Translations under genes and position numbers: made by a program
Assembly (NCBI RefSeq): GCF_008693065.1
Contig: NZ_VXKH01000005.1
Location: 1 to 63,656 of the forward strand
Length of the DNA: 63,656 nt
Origin: Corynebacterium tuscaniense
Lineage (GTDB): Bacteria; Actinomycetota; Actinomycetes; Mycobacteriales; Mycobacteriaceae
Reading direction: 5' to 3'
In this document: positions 8,773 to 17,170 of the stretch, piece after piece
Position numbering within the stretch: the first letter of the stretch is position 1
Layout of the letters: the number at the start of each line of letters is the position of its first letter
The notes under the pieces: model-generated
Told to the model about the DNA's origin: nothing
Database searches by the model: none
What the model saw: the letters and a program-made list of their open reading frames with translations, nothing else

Positions 8773-9414
8773 CTACTCATCTGACATGCGAGTCATACGG
8801 TATCTGTCGAGCGTCTTTTGTGCGAGGTCCATTGCGGAACCTGTGATTTCGTCGCGCTTCGCGGCGCGCAAAGCTTTTCTACGCTCCTCTTCCATTCGTC
8901 GTTCAGCCTGAATCTCGCGAAGACGTTCCCTTTCAAGTTGTCGGGGGCTGGGCGTGTACCAGCTATCAGGCCCGACTTTCATGACGTAGAGGAGGATGAA
9001 CAGGATGGGGATGAGCGTGAAAATCAGTGCGCCAATCCCAGGAAATCCGGCCTGGCCTGCCACAGCGGTAAGAGCGACCGTGCCAACAGATCCGAGGCTG
9101 AAGATGCCCAACCGTGTGCGTTGTCCGCTGGTCCGGGACTGTTCAATTTCCTCACGGGTATATAACTGCATGTTCTTCGATTGCACTGCCGGTTCCACGC
9201 TGGTGTTCTTCCCAGGAAGATCCCGGAACAGGGGGATGAGATCCCCGTGGGTGGTGGCCTCCGTTACGGCATCACAACGGCGGTCATATTCGGCCAGATC
9301 TAACCGGCCTTCGCCGTAAGCGAATGTGAGACGTGAGAACGCGTCTGCACGGTCGGTGTCCGATAAACGCAGCTGAAGTTTCGCTGCTGACGAGTTTTCT
9401 GGCTGATAAATCAC
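8773..9414 (-). CDS. DUF1707 domain membrane protein
   Basis: A 213-residue protein. The N-terminal ~60 residues are a DUF1707 module (RLSDTDRADAFSRLTFAYGE, RLDLAEYDRRCDAV, LIPLFRDLP), often found fused to membrane segments in actinobacteria and resembling a SHOCT-type oligomerisation motif. Two hydrophobic segments follow (about residues 103-145), and the C-terminal tail is strongly charged (RQLERERLREIQAERRMEEE), probably a coiled coil. GTG 9414 has TACTAT 7 nt upstream, so a leaderless message is likely. It is cotranscribed with alaT; a link to alanine metabolism is not evident. It is divergent from the next gene. Confidence 0.75.
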   Translation of the reverse strand: MIYQPENSSAAKLQLRLSDTDRADAFSRLTFAYGEGRLDLAEYDRRCDAVTEATTHGDLIPLFRDLPGKNTSVEPAVQSKNMQLYTREEIEQSRTSGQRTRLGIFSLGSVGTVALTAVAGQAGFPGIGALIFTLIPILFILLYVMKVGPDSWYTPSPRQLERERLREIQAERRMEEERRKALRAAKRDEITGSAMDLAQKTLDRYRMTRMSDE

Positions 9415-9538
9415 AATTCAAATAGTAGTGAGAAACCCCTGCTCTTTCCTAGTAGAGCAGTGTGTAATGGGTAAATAGTTGCTGCGTACACGAAACTATA
9501 TGCATGACTCACGGGAGATTTGCGTTACCCTTGTCTAC

Positions 9539-10624
9539 ATGACTAATCCGAATGACCCACAAAACGGTTACAACAGCACTGGAGGTGCGGGCGACAACCC
9601 GTACGGCGGTAACTACGGCAACCAGCAATTCCCCCAGTACGGCTCCGAAGGGGAGTCCGGCCAGTCAGGCCACGCTGATCAGTCTGGTTACGGCCAAGAC
9701 CAGACCCAAAACTACGGTCAGACCCAGGGGTACGACCAGACTCAGGGCTACGGCACCTACGAGTCGTACAACACGTACGCTTCGCAGGATGCCTACGGTG
9801 CCGGCTACGTGGACCCGAATGCTTCTTCTCAGTCTGGCCAACCGTTGGTGACCAATGCTGGTCCGCTGCCGGTCATGGACGCGCTGGCTTTTGGCTTCAA
9901 GCGTGTGTTCACGAGTCAGTGGCACGTGTACTTGGGCTTGGCACTGATCCCGATGTTGGTCGCCTTGGTCGGTTCCATTCTGATTGCTGGCCCATTGGTG
10001 GCAGCCGTCATGGAGGACCCGGAGAACTTTGTTCCGGGTGCAGGTACTTTCGTTTCGATCGCTCTGTTCGTGATCATCGCGACTCTTGCGACTATGGCTT
10101 TCCAGATTGTGTTGGCCAAGGTGGCGTTGCGAGACACTGCAGGTGAGGCACCTGCGTGGGACAAGGCATTCAAGGATGTTCCGTGGGGTCCTGGTTTCTT
10201 GGTGTACATCTTGGTGGGCTTGGCGTTCGGTGTCGTCGCTATCGTGGCAATGATCATTCCGATTCTGCTTGTCGCATTTGTGTCTGCACCGCTGGGTGTG
10301 TTCCTGGTACTGCTTGTGGGCATCGGCCTCATCTTCCTGTACCCGTTCACCGCGCTGATCCCGCTGTACGCGATTGACGGTCGTACGTCTGTCACGGGTG
10401 CTTTCTCCGCTGCGTACAACGACATCAAGCCGAACTACTGGCGCGTGTTTGGTGCGCTGGCTCTGGTTGGTTTGATCACGGGTGCTGCAAGCTCAATCAC
10501 CAGTGGTTTGTCCTCCCTCATCATGACGCCGGTGAGCGTACTTGTGGCGGTGTTCGTGTACCGCTGGATCAGTACTCGTCACGAGCAGCCAGTCCAGCAG
10601 GATGGCTACATGAGCATGTACTAA
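9539..10624 (+). CDS. Polytopic membrane protein with Gly/Tyr/Gln-rich N-terminus
   Basis: A 361-residue protein. Residues 1-110 are a low-complexity segment rich in Gly, Tyr, Gln and Ser (repeats like YGQTQGYDQTQGYG), probably disordered and cytoplasmic. The remainder has about six hydrophobic helices (LIPMLVALVGSILIAGPLVA, FVSIALFVIIATLATMAF and others), like the DUF975/glycerophosphodiesterase membrane-domain group. Its function is unknown. A frame from TTG 9479 exists, but ATG 9539 has TACCCT 7 nt before it, so a leaderless start there is preferred. Its end overlaps the convergent ABC transporter gene by 4 nt. Confidence 0.75.
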   Translation: MTNPNDPQNGYNSTGGAGDNPYGGNYGNQQFPQYGSEGESGQSGHADQSGYGQDQTQNYGQTQGYDQTQGYGTYESYNTYASQDAYGAGYVDPNASSQSGQPLVTNAGPLPVMDALAFGFKRVFTSQWHVYLGLALIPMLVALVGSILIAGPLVAAVMEDPENFVPGAGTFVSIALFVIIATLATMAFQIVLAKVALRDTAGEAPAWDKAFKDVPWGPGFLVYILVGLAFGVVAIVAMIIPILLVAFVSAPLGVFLVLLVGIGLIFLYPFTALIPLYAIDGRTSVTGAFSAAYNDIKPNYWRVFGALALVGLITGAASSITSGLSSLIMTPVSVLVAVFVYRWISTRHEQPVQQDGYMSMY

Positions 10625-12567
10625 TCTTCGCAGCTGAACTGCGATTGGTTCAGTTCGAAGTACGTTCCTCGCCGGGCAAGGAGTTTCTCATGGGTTCCTT
10701 GCTCGGCGATTTTTCCGTCCTGCATGACGATGATGAGGTCAGCATCCCGAATCGTCGATAGGCGGTGAGCGATGACAAAGCTAGTGCGGTTGTTGCGCAG
10801 CGCGTTCATCGCCTTTTGTACGAGCACCTCGGTGCGGGTATCCACGGAGCTCGTGGCTTCGTCGAGGATGAGCAGCGCGGGTTGCGCCAGGAAGGCGCGT
10901 GCAATGGTGATCAACTGGCGTTCGCCAGTGGAAATGGATCCGGCGTCTTGGTCGATTTCGGTGTCGTAGCCTTCGGGGAGCGTGCGTACAAAACGGTCGA
11001 CGTAGGTTGCCTTAGCTGCGGCGATGACTTCTTCATCGGTGGCATCAAGGCGTCCGTAGCGGATGTTGTCCATGATGGTGCCCTTGAACAGTACCGCGTC
11101 CTGGAGCACCATGCCCACCTGTGAGCGCAGGGTGGCGCGGGACATGTCGCGGATGTCGGTGCCGTCCAGGCGGATGGCGCCGGAATCAATGTCGTAGAAC
11201 CGCATGATCAGGTTGACCAGGGTGGTTTTGCCTGCGCCGGTCGGCCCGACGATCGCAGCGGTCTGCCCCGGTTCCACGCGCAGGTTCAGGTTTTCAATGA
11301 GAGGCTCGTCAGAAGCGTATGCGAAGTCCACGTGGTCAAATTCGACGAGGCCCTGGGACACTGTGACGCTGTCATCTGATACGTCGGGTTCCTCTTCTTC
11401 CGCGTCGAGAAGTTCAAAGATGCGTTCCGCGGAGGCTACACCGGACTGCAGCATTTGCATCATGCCAGCGACCTCCCCGAGGGGTTGGTTGAGCTGGCGC
11501 GAGTACTGGATGAACGCGGTGGCTGCGCCAAGCGTCAAATTCCCTGATGCGACTTTGAGTCCACCGAGCACTGCCACAGCGACGTAGGACAGTGACTCAA
11601 TAAACTGCATGATCGGGTGCATGGCGTTGGCCAGAAATTGGGCTTTGTGTGCTGCGCTGGCCAGCTCCTCGTTGTGCTCGTTGAACTCTGTGCGGACGTA
11701 GTCGGAGCGCCCAAAAATCGTGGTCACGTCATGGCCGCTGAAGGCTTCCTCCACATGGCCGTTGAGCCCGCCGGTGGCTTTCCACTGGGTGACAAATTCC
11801 TTTTGGGAGCGGGTACCCACGAGTCCGATCACGGCACCAGTGAGTGGGATAGCAAGGAGAGCAACGAGGGCAAGCTGCCAGGAGATGACTACCATCATCA
11901 CAACGATGCCCACGATCGTGAGCAGGGCGTTGAAGAGCGACGCAAGGGATTGCTGCAGGGCTTGTTGCACGTTGTCTACGTCATTGGTGGTTCGGCTCAT
12001 CACGTCTCCGCGTTGCCGTGAATCGAAGTAACTCAGCGGTAAGCGGTTGAGCTTCGTTTCAATTCTTTGGCGGAGAGCATATATGGCCCGCGTGGTCAGA
12101 CGGTTCAGGATGGAACCTTGGCTCCACCTGAGGAATGAGGCGGCGATGTACAGCGCAAGCACGAAGGTGATGAGCTGGCCGAGTTTGTCAAAGTCTATGC
12201 CACGCCCGGGGATCAGTTCCATCGCGGACACCATGTCGGCGAAGCGGTCTTGGCCGGCAGCACGCAACCCCTCAACAGCTTGTTCAGGTGTTGTTCCTGC
12301 AGGAAATTGGCGGGAGACAACACCGGAGAAGATCACGTCCATGGCTTTGCCCAAAACGCGTGGTGCCCATACGGCCAGGAGGACCGAAATCGCATTCATG
12401 AGGAACACGAAGGTCAGCGCAATTTTATAGGGTGCTAGCAGACCTAGGAGTCGCTTCGCGGACGGCCAGAATTGCTTTGCTTGGCGGGGAGCTTTGCCCG
12501 AGTACTCATCGCCGGCCATGGAGGCTTCGTATTCGGCCAATTGCTCGTCATTAAGCTGCTCACTCAT
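10621..12567 (-). CDS. ABC exporter half-transporter, catalytically complete subunit
   Basis: A 648-residue fused permease/ATPase of the type IV (B-family) exporter class. Six membrane helices span about residues 45-350. The nucleotide domain has Walker A GPTGAGKTT, a signature that departs from consensus (ISTGERQ instead of LSGGQ) and Walker B LLILDEATSSVD with the catalytic Glu. The upstream partner has the complementary set (SGGQ signature, Asp instead of Glu), so the two should form a heterodimer with one working and one degenerate ATP site, as in TM287/288. The gene starts by a 4-nt ATGA overlap with that partner and has an AGGAGG ribosome site. The substrate is unknown; drug or lipid are typical. 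Confidence 0.9.
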   Translation of the reverse strand: MSEQLNDEQLAEYEASMAGDEYSGKAPRQAKQFWPSAKRLLGLLAPYKIALTFVFLMNAISVLLAVWAPRVLGKAMDVIFSGVVSRQFPAGTTPEQAVEGLRAAGQDRFADMVSAMELIPGRGIDFDKLGQLITFVLALYIAASFLRWSQGSILNRLTTRAIYALRQRIETKLNRLPLSYFDSRQRGDVMSRTTNDVDNVQQALQQSLASLFNALLTIVGIVVMMVVISWQLALVALLAIPLTGAVIGLVGTRSQKEFVTQWKATGGLNGHVEEAFSGHDVTTIFGRSDYVRTEFNEHNEELASAAHKAQFLANAMHPIMQFIESLSYVAVAVLGGLKVASGNLTLGAATAFIQYSRQLNQPLGEVAGMMQMLQSGVASAERIFELLDAEEEEPDVSDDSVTVSQGLVEFDHVDFAYASDEPLIENLNLRVEPGQTAAIVGPTGAGKTTLVNLIMRFYDIDSGAIRLDGTDIRDMSRATLRSQVGMVLQDAVLFKGTIMDNIRYGRLDATDEEVIAAAKATYVDRFVRTLPEGYDTEIDQDAGSISTGERQLITIARAFLAQPALLILDEATSSVDTRTEVLVQKAMNALRNNRTSFVIAHRLSTIRDADLIIVMQDGKIAEQGTHEKLLARRGTYFELNQSQFSCED

Positions 12568-14237
12568 GCCGTCACCTCCTGCTGGCTTGCCGCGATCTCG
12601 CGGTACGTTTCACTCGTACGTAGCAGTTCATCGTGGGTTCCGCGCGCCACAATATCGCCAGCCTCCATCACGAGGATCTGGTCAGCATTGCTTATCGACG
12701 CCACCCTTTGCGCCACCACCAACACCGTCGCCCCCGCGGTGTAGGCATGCATCGCCTCTTGGAGTCGCGCTTCGGTGACGGCGTCGAGGGCCGAAAACGA
12801 GTCGTCAAAAAGCAGCACATCCGGCTTGGCCACGAGCATGCGCGCGATACACAAGCGCTGGCGCTGACCACCGGAAACATTAGTGCCACCCTGGGCGATG
12901 GGCATGTCCAGGTCTTCCACGAAGTGGGCCTGGGCGACGCGCAGTGCCTCCCAGAGCTCCTCATCGGTGGCCTCTGGATTGCCCACGCGCAAGTTGGTGG
13001 CCACAGTGCCGCGGTACAGCCAGGGCTTTTGCGGGACCATCCCGACCTTGCCGCCGACGCGGATGCGGCCAGACGTGGGGTAGTAGAGCTCCGGGAGCAG
13101 GCCCATGAGCGTCGATTTTCCGGAGCCCGTTGAGCCGATGATCGCCGTGAAGCTCCCTGGTTGTGTGGTGAATGAGATGTCCCGCAAAACCGGTTCCTCT
13201 GCGCCTGGATACTGGTAGGACACGTTGTGGAATTCCACGAACCCAGGTTCCGCATCGGTGTCCACTGCTTGGTCTGGGCGCTGGGTGTGTTCGTAGTACA
13301 CAACTTCGCTGATGCGGCGAGCACAGACGAGTGCGCGGGGAAGCATCATGAGCATGAACATGCCCATCATCACAGCCATGAGAATCTGCATGAGGTACTG
13401 CATGAACGCGGTCAGCGAACCAACTTCCACGAGCCCCGCGTCCACCCGTTTTCCTCCGAACCACAACACTGCTGCGGTAGCGAGATTCAAGATGAGCATG
13501 CTGACAGGAAACATAGCTACAAATACGCGACCGATATTGCGGCTCAGCCTGGTCAGCTCGCCATTCGCCTTATCGAACCGGGCTTCCTCAAAATCCTCGC
13601 GCCCAAACGCGCGAACAACCCGGATACCGGCAATCTGCTCACGCAACAACCCATTAATAGCGTCTAGTTTGGCCTGCATCTTTTTAAACATTGGCAGCAG
13701 CACCGTCAGAATAATCGCCACAACCACGCCAAGTGCAACCACGGCAACCACCACCAACCACGACATTCCAGCATCTTGGCGCAGCGCCATCACCACACCA
13801 CCAACAGCCATAATCGGTGCGGCGACCATGAAATTAAGACACAGCAAGATGGTCATTTGAACCTGCTGCACGTCGTTCGTGGCACGAGTAGTCAACGTGG
13901 CTGCACCAAAATGGCTCATATCCTCGGATGTAAAACGGCTGACTTTGTCATAGATAGTGCGCCGTATATCCCTCCCCGTGCGCATCGCCGCTGCCGAGGA
14001 AAACCACACCGCGGCCACTGCCGCTGCAACCTGGACGAAAGATACAGCCAGCATGACTAATCCGACGCGCTGAATGTATGCGACATCCGCCTTGGCGACA
14101 CCATTGTCGATGATGTCCGCGTTCAAATCCGGCAAGTACAGCAACGCCAATGCAGACACTAATTGCAGCACCACAACCGCAGCAACCAGTGGCGCGTGGG
14201 CCTTGCCGTACTTCCCGGTGAGCCGAATGAGCTCCAC
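12564..14237 (-). CDS. ABC exporter half-transporter, degenerate-site subunit
   Basis: A 557-residue membrane/ATPase fusion with six helices over about residues 10-310, Walker A GSTGSGKST, canonical signature VSGGQRQR, and Walker B VLLFDDSFSALD in which Asp replaces the catalytic Glu. This marks the non-hydrolysing site of a heterodimeric exporter; the downstream gene supplies the other half. The GTG at 14237 has AAGGAGAC upstream; a TTG at 14267 in the same frame looks less likely. TAGGAT, about 30 nt upstream of the GTG, may be the -10. One copy of the GCTTATCGACG word (14303-14313) lies in the promoter region. Confidence 0.88.
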   Translation of the reverse strand: MELIRLTGKYGKAHAPLVAAVVVLQLVSALALLYLPDLNADIIDNGVAKADVAYIQRVGLVMLAVSFVQVAAAVAAVWFSSAAAMRTGRDIRRTIYDKVSRFTSEDMSHFGAATLTTRATNDVQQVQMTILLCLNFMVAAPIMAVGGVVMALRQDAGMSWLVVVAVVALGVVVAIILTVLLPMFKKMQAKLDAINGLLREQIAGIRVVRAFGREDFEEARFDKANGELTRLSRNIGRVFVAMFPVSMLILNLATAAVLWFGGKRVDAGLVEVGSLTAFMQYLMQILMAVMMGMFMLMMLPRALVCARRISEVVYYEHTQRPDQAVDTDAEPGFVEFHNVSYQYPGAEEPVLRDISFTTQPGSFTAIIGSTGSGKSTLMGLLPELYYPTSGRIRVGGKVGMVPQKPWLYRGTVATNLRVGNPEATDEELWEALRVAQAHFVEDLDMPIAQGGTNVSGGQRQRLCIARMLVAKPDVLLFDDSFSALDAVTEARLQEAMHAYTAGATVLVVAQRVASISNADQILVMEAGDIVARGTHDELLRTSETYREIAASQQEVTA

Positions 14238-14329
14238 GAATTGTCTCCTTGTTTCGAAGTTTCGCAATAATCCTAGCTGGTGGGAGGGACACGCGCGGGA
14301 GACGTCGATAAGCAGTGCATATAGACAAA

Positions 14330-14353
14330 GAGGGGCTCTTAGAAGAACCCCTC
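14330..14353 (-). terminator. Rho-independent terminator of the phosphate operon
   Basis: On the minus strand, GAGGGG...CCCCTC with an inner TCT/AGA extension forms a hairpin followed by TTTGTCT. It lies 15-38 nt after the PstS-like gene and separates it from the ABC exporter. Confidence 0.65.
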
Positions 14354-14367
14354 AATGCGTGCTTAGT

Positions 14368-15300
14368 TTAAGGCTGCCAGCGGGCATCCGGACCCGTGGT
14401 ACGGTCGGCAAAACGCTTCTGCGCGGCCGCGTAATCCTCCTCAGGGAGCTGGTAGAAGTACACCCGCGGCATGACTGCTTCAGCGTGCTCGAGATACGTG
14501 GTGACAAAACCATTGATGTCCTCGCGCTCCGCAGCCTTCTTACTCACATAGATGAACAGCGGGCGGTCCAGCGGGTAGCTGCCCTTCTTCGTCTCATCCG
14601 CAGTGGGAGCCACGCCGTCCACGTTCACGTTGTCAATGAGCCTCAGGCTGTCCTCTTCTGTGGCAAGGTAGTTGCCAATACCCATGAATGACAGCGCATT
14701 CTTATCCTCCGCGACCCACGTGGACAGCTCCTGAATATCGTCCGTGGCACGGTAATCCTCGCGTATCTCATCGCCCTTCAACACCAGATCTTCGAAGACA
14801 CTGAGCGTGCCCGAACCATCCGGACGACCATAGAGTTTGATCTCCTCATCAGGCCACGCCGGGTCAATGTCAGACCACTTTTTCACCGCGGAATCCTTAG
14901 CCCAAATGTCATGCAGCTGCTCGACGGACAGGTCCGTAGCAAAATCATTGTCGCGGTGCTTCACAATCGTGATGGCGTCGAGGCCAATGGGCAGCTCAAG
15001 GTACTCAACCTTGTTGTCAGCGCACTGTTGCTGAAATTCGCCCGGAATAGCTATCGACGAATCGTTGATATCAGCCTCACCACTACAAAACTTCCCGAAT
15101 CCATCCGTGGAGCCGACTGCCTCAAGGTTGACGTCGAAGTTGTAGCGCTTAGCGATGTAGGAGGTGATCGGCTCCACCGTTGCGGAACCAGTCACCTGGA
15201 TCGCGTTCTCGCTCGGGGTGGTGTCCGAGGAGCAGCCAGCGGCAAAAACGGCGACCGCTGCCAGGGTGGCAGTGACGAGTGGTAAGCGATTCCTACTCAT
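14368..15300 (-). CDS. PstS-like phosphate-binding lipoprotein
   Basis: A 310-residue extracytoplasmic solute-binding protein with a lipoprotein signal (FAAGCSS, Cys about 23). The phosphate-family signature is near the mature N-terminus (IQVTGSATVEPIT), with the anion-binding loops GSTDGFGKFCSGEADI and GRPDGSGTLSVFEDLV. PstS normally feeds a PstCAB ABC importer, but none is encoded here. Instead it is the third gene of a cassette with a Na+/Pi cotransporter, overlapping the middle gene by 8 nt. It may deliver or sense phosphate, or belong to the PstS-like group with another function. ATG 15300 was chosen because the signal peptide starts there; the frame extends upstream through the neighbouring gene. 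Confidence 0.82.
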   Translation of the reverse strand: MSRNRLPLVTATLAAVAVFAAGCSSDTTPSENAIQVTGSATVEPITSYIAKRYNFDVNLEAVGSTDGFGKFCSGEADINDSSIAIPGEFQQQCADNKVEYLELPIGLDAITIVKHRDNDFATDLSVEQLHDIWAKDSAVKKWSDIDPAWPDEEIKLYGRPDGSGTLSVFEDLVLKGDEIREDYRATDDIQELSTWVAEDKNALSFMGIGNYLATEEDSLRLIDNVNVDGVAPTADETKKGSYPLDRPLFIYVSKKAAEREDINGFVTTYLEHAEAVMPRVYFYQLPEEDYAAAQKRFADRTTGPDARWQP

Positions 15301-15679
15301 GGTGCTTGTCTCCCTGCATCTCAGCGCGGAACTCCCGTAGCAGGCGGAAGAGGTTCTTCCAAGAGCCATGCGAGTTGCTCCAGTACTTGGCAAAGTTTTC
15401 GTCCAATTCGGCCTGTTGCTCAGGCGTGACATGTGGATTGATCTTCTTGTGCCGGTGATGATCATCCTCAGCGCGGCCGGATTCTACGGCGGAGTCAGAC
15501 TCCTGATCAGCAGTCAGGCTCTCCTTATTGCGGCCACGTGCACGCAGTTCCACGCGCAACTCATTCGCGGTCTCCTCTAGCTCGTCGAGAAGCGCAACCA
15601 AGGCTTCATCCGGCGCCTCATTTTTGATGAGGTCCTGGGCCATCGGGGACAAATCTGGGGTCTCGTTCGGGTTCGTCAT
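15293..15679 (-). CDS. Hypothetical charged protein in phosphate cassette
   Basis: A 128-residue acidic, hydrophilic protein without membrane segments. Seen: MAQDLIKNEAPDEALVALLD, a helical stretch ELEETANELRVELRARG likely to form a coiled coil, a His/Asp/Lys patch DDHHRHKKINPH that could bind metal, and a C-terminal HGSWKNLFRLLREFRAEMQG. I recognise no family. ATG 15679 is preceded by AGGAGCC. It lies 24 nt after the Na+/Pi cotransporter gene and overlaps the PstS-like gene by 8 nt, so translational coupling is likely. It could be an adaptor or regulator of the pair (inference). Confidence 0.6.
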   Translation of the reverse strand: MTNPNETPDLSPMAQDLIKNEAPDEALVALLDELEETANELRVELRARGRNKESLTADQESDSAVESGRAEDDHHRHKKINPHVTPEQQAELDENFAKYWSNSHGSWKNLFRLLREFRAEMQGDKHHE

Positions 15680-15702
15680 TGAAGGCTCCTTTAATCGGGG
15701 AG

Positions 15703-17040
15703 TTACATCAAGGTGTTGGAAATGAACACGGCCAGCAGCGGGAGAACAAAGAACACGCCACCGATGTAGATGAAGATGTACAGCTTGTTTTTCTCGGCCA
15801 GGCCCGCCAGCCAATCCGAGCACCTCGGCGGGACGTCTCGCAGGAATGGCAGGCCGAGGATGAGGATGGCGGAGAAGAGGTTGAACATTGTGTGCACCAG
15901 CGCACCGGCCATCGCGGCTTCGGCCTCCGCACCAGATGCGGAAAACGCTGCGATGAGGCCGGTGACGGTCGTGCCAATGTTCGCGCCAACCACGAACGGG
16001 AACAGGGTGCGCACGGAGAACTTGCCGGACGCTGCCAACGGAACCGTCAGGGCCGTGGTGGTCGAGGAGGACTGGACCAAGGCGGTGATCAGGGCGCCGG
16101 AGAGAACACCGAAGAAGGAGTTCTTGCCCAGGGCGGCGTACAGGATCTCCTGCGCCTTACCCACGAGCAACGCGTTCAGCAGCTTGCCAATGAAGCTGAT
16201 GGACAGCAACACCAAGGTGACACCGATGATGGCGAGGAGGATGCCACCCCAGACGCTGCCAAGCGGAGAGACCAACCCACCTGCGACCCCGACGAGGGGT
16301 TCGGTGATGAGATCAATGAAATCACCCAGAGACTCAAAGACCCCCGCGATAACACCATCGCCCGAGCCGGACAGAGATGGCGCAATAGCTGACGCGGTCT
16401 TACCCAGGAATCCCGTGAACATCTCCAGAGTGAAGAAGAACGTAATACCGATGAGGTTAAAGAAGTCATGCACGGTTGCCATGGAGAAACCGTTACGGAA
16501 CTGCTGCTTATTGCCTGCGAGACCCAGCGCCACCAGCGTCGAGGTGACGGAGGTACCCATGTTGGCACCGAACAGCATCGGAATGGCAATCTCCAGCGGC
16601 AAGCCACCGGCGATCATGCCCACCACGATCGACGTGGTTGTCGAGGAGGACTGGATAATCGCCGTGGTCACAATACCGATAGCCAGACCCACGAACGGGT
16701 TTTCCGCAAACGAAAACAGCTCCTTGGCCTGATCGCCGGCGGCCAGCTTGAAGCCGTCGCCGATCATGCCCACACCGTTAAGCAACAGCCAAACGCCGAC
16801 GAACACGGCGATCCAGTTGATCACCTGCTTAGCAGTGCCAGTGAAAGGCAGGAACCCCAACGGGTCCTTCATCTGGCCATCATCCCCGTGGTCAGTGGCA
16901 GGGCGCGTTACTGTCGCGGCCCGGCCTTCAACCTCGGCTGATTCAGAATCCACCCGGCTGCGGTCGATGACACCCACGTCTTCTCCTTCTTGAGGATCTT
17001 GCTCATCGGCGAGCCCGTGGGAAACCCCCTCGTTGCTCAT
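15703..17040 (-). CDS. Na+/phosphate cotransporter (NptA/PhoU-less type)
   Basis: A 445-residue polytopic transporter of the Na/Pi-cotransporter II family. Two inverted copies of the diagnostic motif are present: QSSSTTTSIVVGM at about residue 130 and QSSSTTTALTVPLA in the second half. A cytoplasmic acidic N-terminus of ~70 residues precedes the first helix. It has no C-terminal PhoU-like domain, unlike many bacterial homologues. It is first in a three-gene leftward cassette. Two palindromes upstream (CTTACCGGTAAG 17092-17103; GGGGATATTCCCC 17145-17157) are candidate operators. Confidence 0.88.
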   Translation of the reverse strand: MSNEGVSHGLADEQDPQEGEDVGVIDRSRVDSESAEVEGRAATVTRPATDHGDDGQMKDPLGFLPFTGTAKQVINWIAVFVGVWLLLNGVGMIGDGFKLAAGDQAKELFSFAENPFVGLAIGIVTTAIIQSSSTTTSIVVGMIAGGLPLEIAIPMLFGANMGTSVTSTLVALGLAGNKQQFRNGFSMATVHDFFNLIGITFFFTLEMFTGFLGKTASAIAPSLSGSGDGVIAGVFESLGDFIDLITEPLVGVAGGLVSPLGSVWGGILLAIIGVTLVLLSISFIGKLLNALLVGKAQEILYAALGKNSFFGVLSGALITALVQSSSTTTALTVPLAASGKFSVRTLFPFVVGANIGTTVTGLIAAFSASGAEAEAAMAGALVHTMFNLFSAILILGLPFLRDVPPRCSDWLAGLAEKNKLYIFIYIGGVFFVLPLLAVFISNTLM

Positions 17041-17091
17041 GAGTTCTCTCTTCTACGGATTGATAAGCCCTGGCAAGGTTAACCACAACTT

Positions 17092-17157
17092 CTTACCGGT
17101 AAGTAAACGAAGGTTGAACTCGATGAGAACCTTTAGGTCAACCAGGGGATATTCCCC
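17092..17157 (-). promoter_or_regulatory. Candidate operators upstream of the phosphate cassette
   Basis: CTTACCGGTAAG (17092-17103) is a perfect 12-bp palindrome. GGGGA-TAT-TCCCC (17145-17157) has the same arms and spacing as the palindrome upstream of adhA (GGGGA-ACG-TCCCC, 43481-43493). RamA-type regulators of corynebacteria bind runs of C or G flanked by A/T, so a RamA-like protein is a possible ligand. No -35/-10 pair is obvious. Confidence 0.35.
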
Positions 17158-17170
17158 GGTTTCCCGGACT

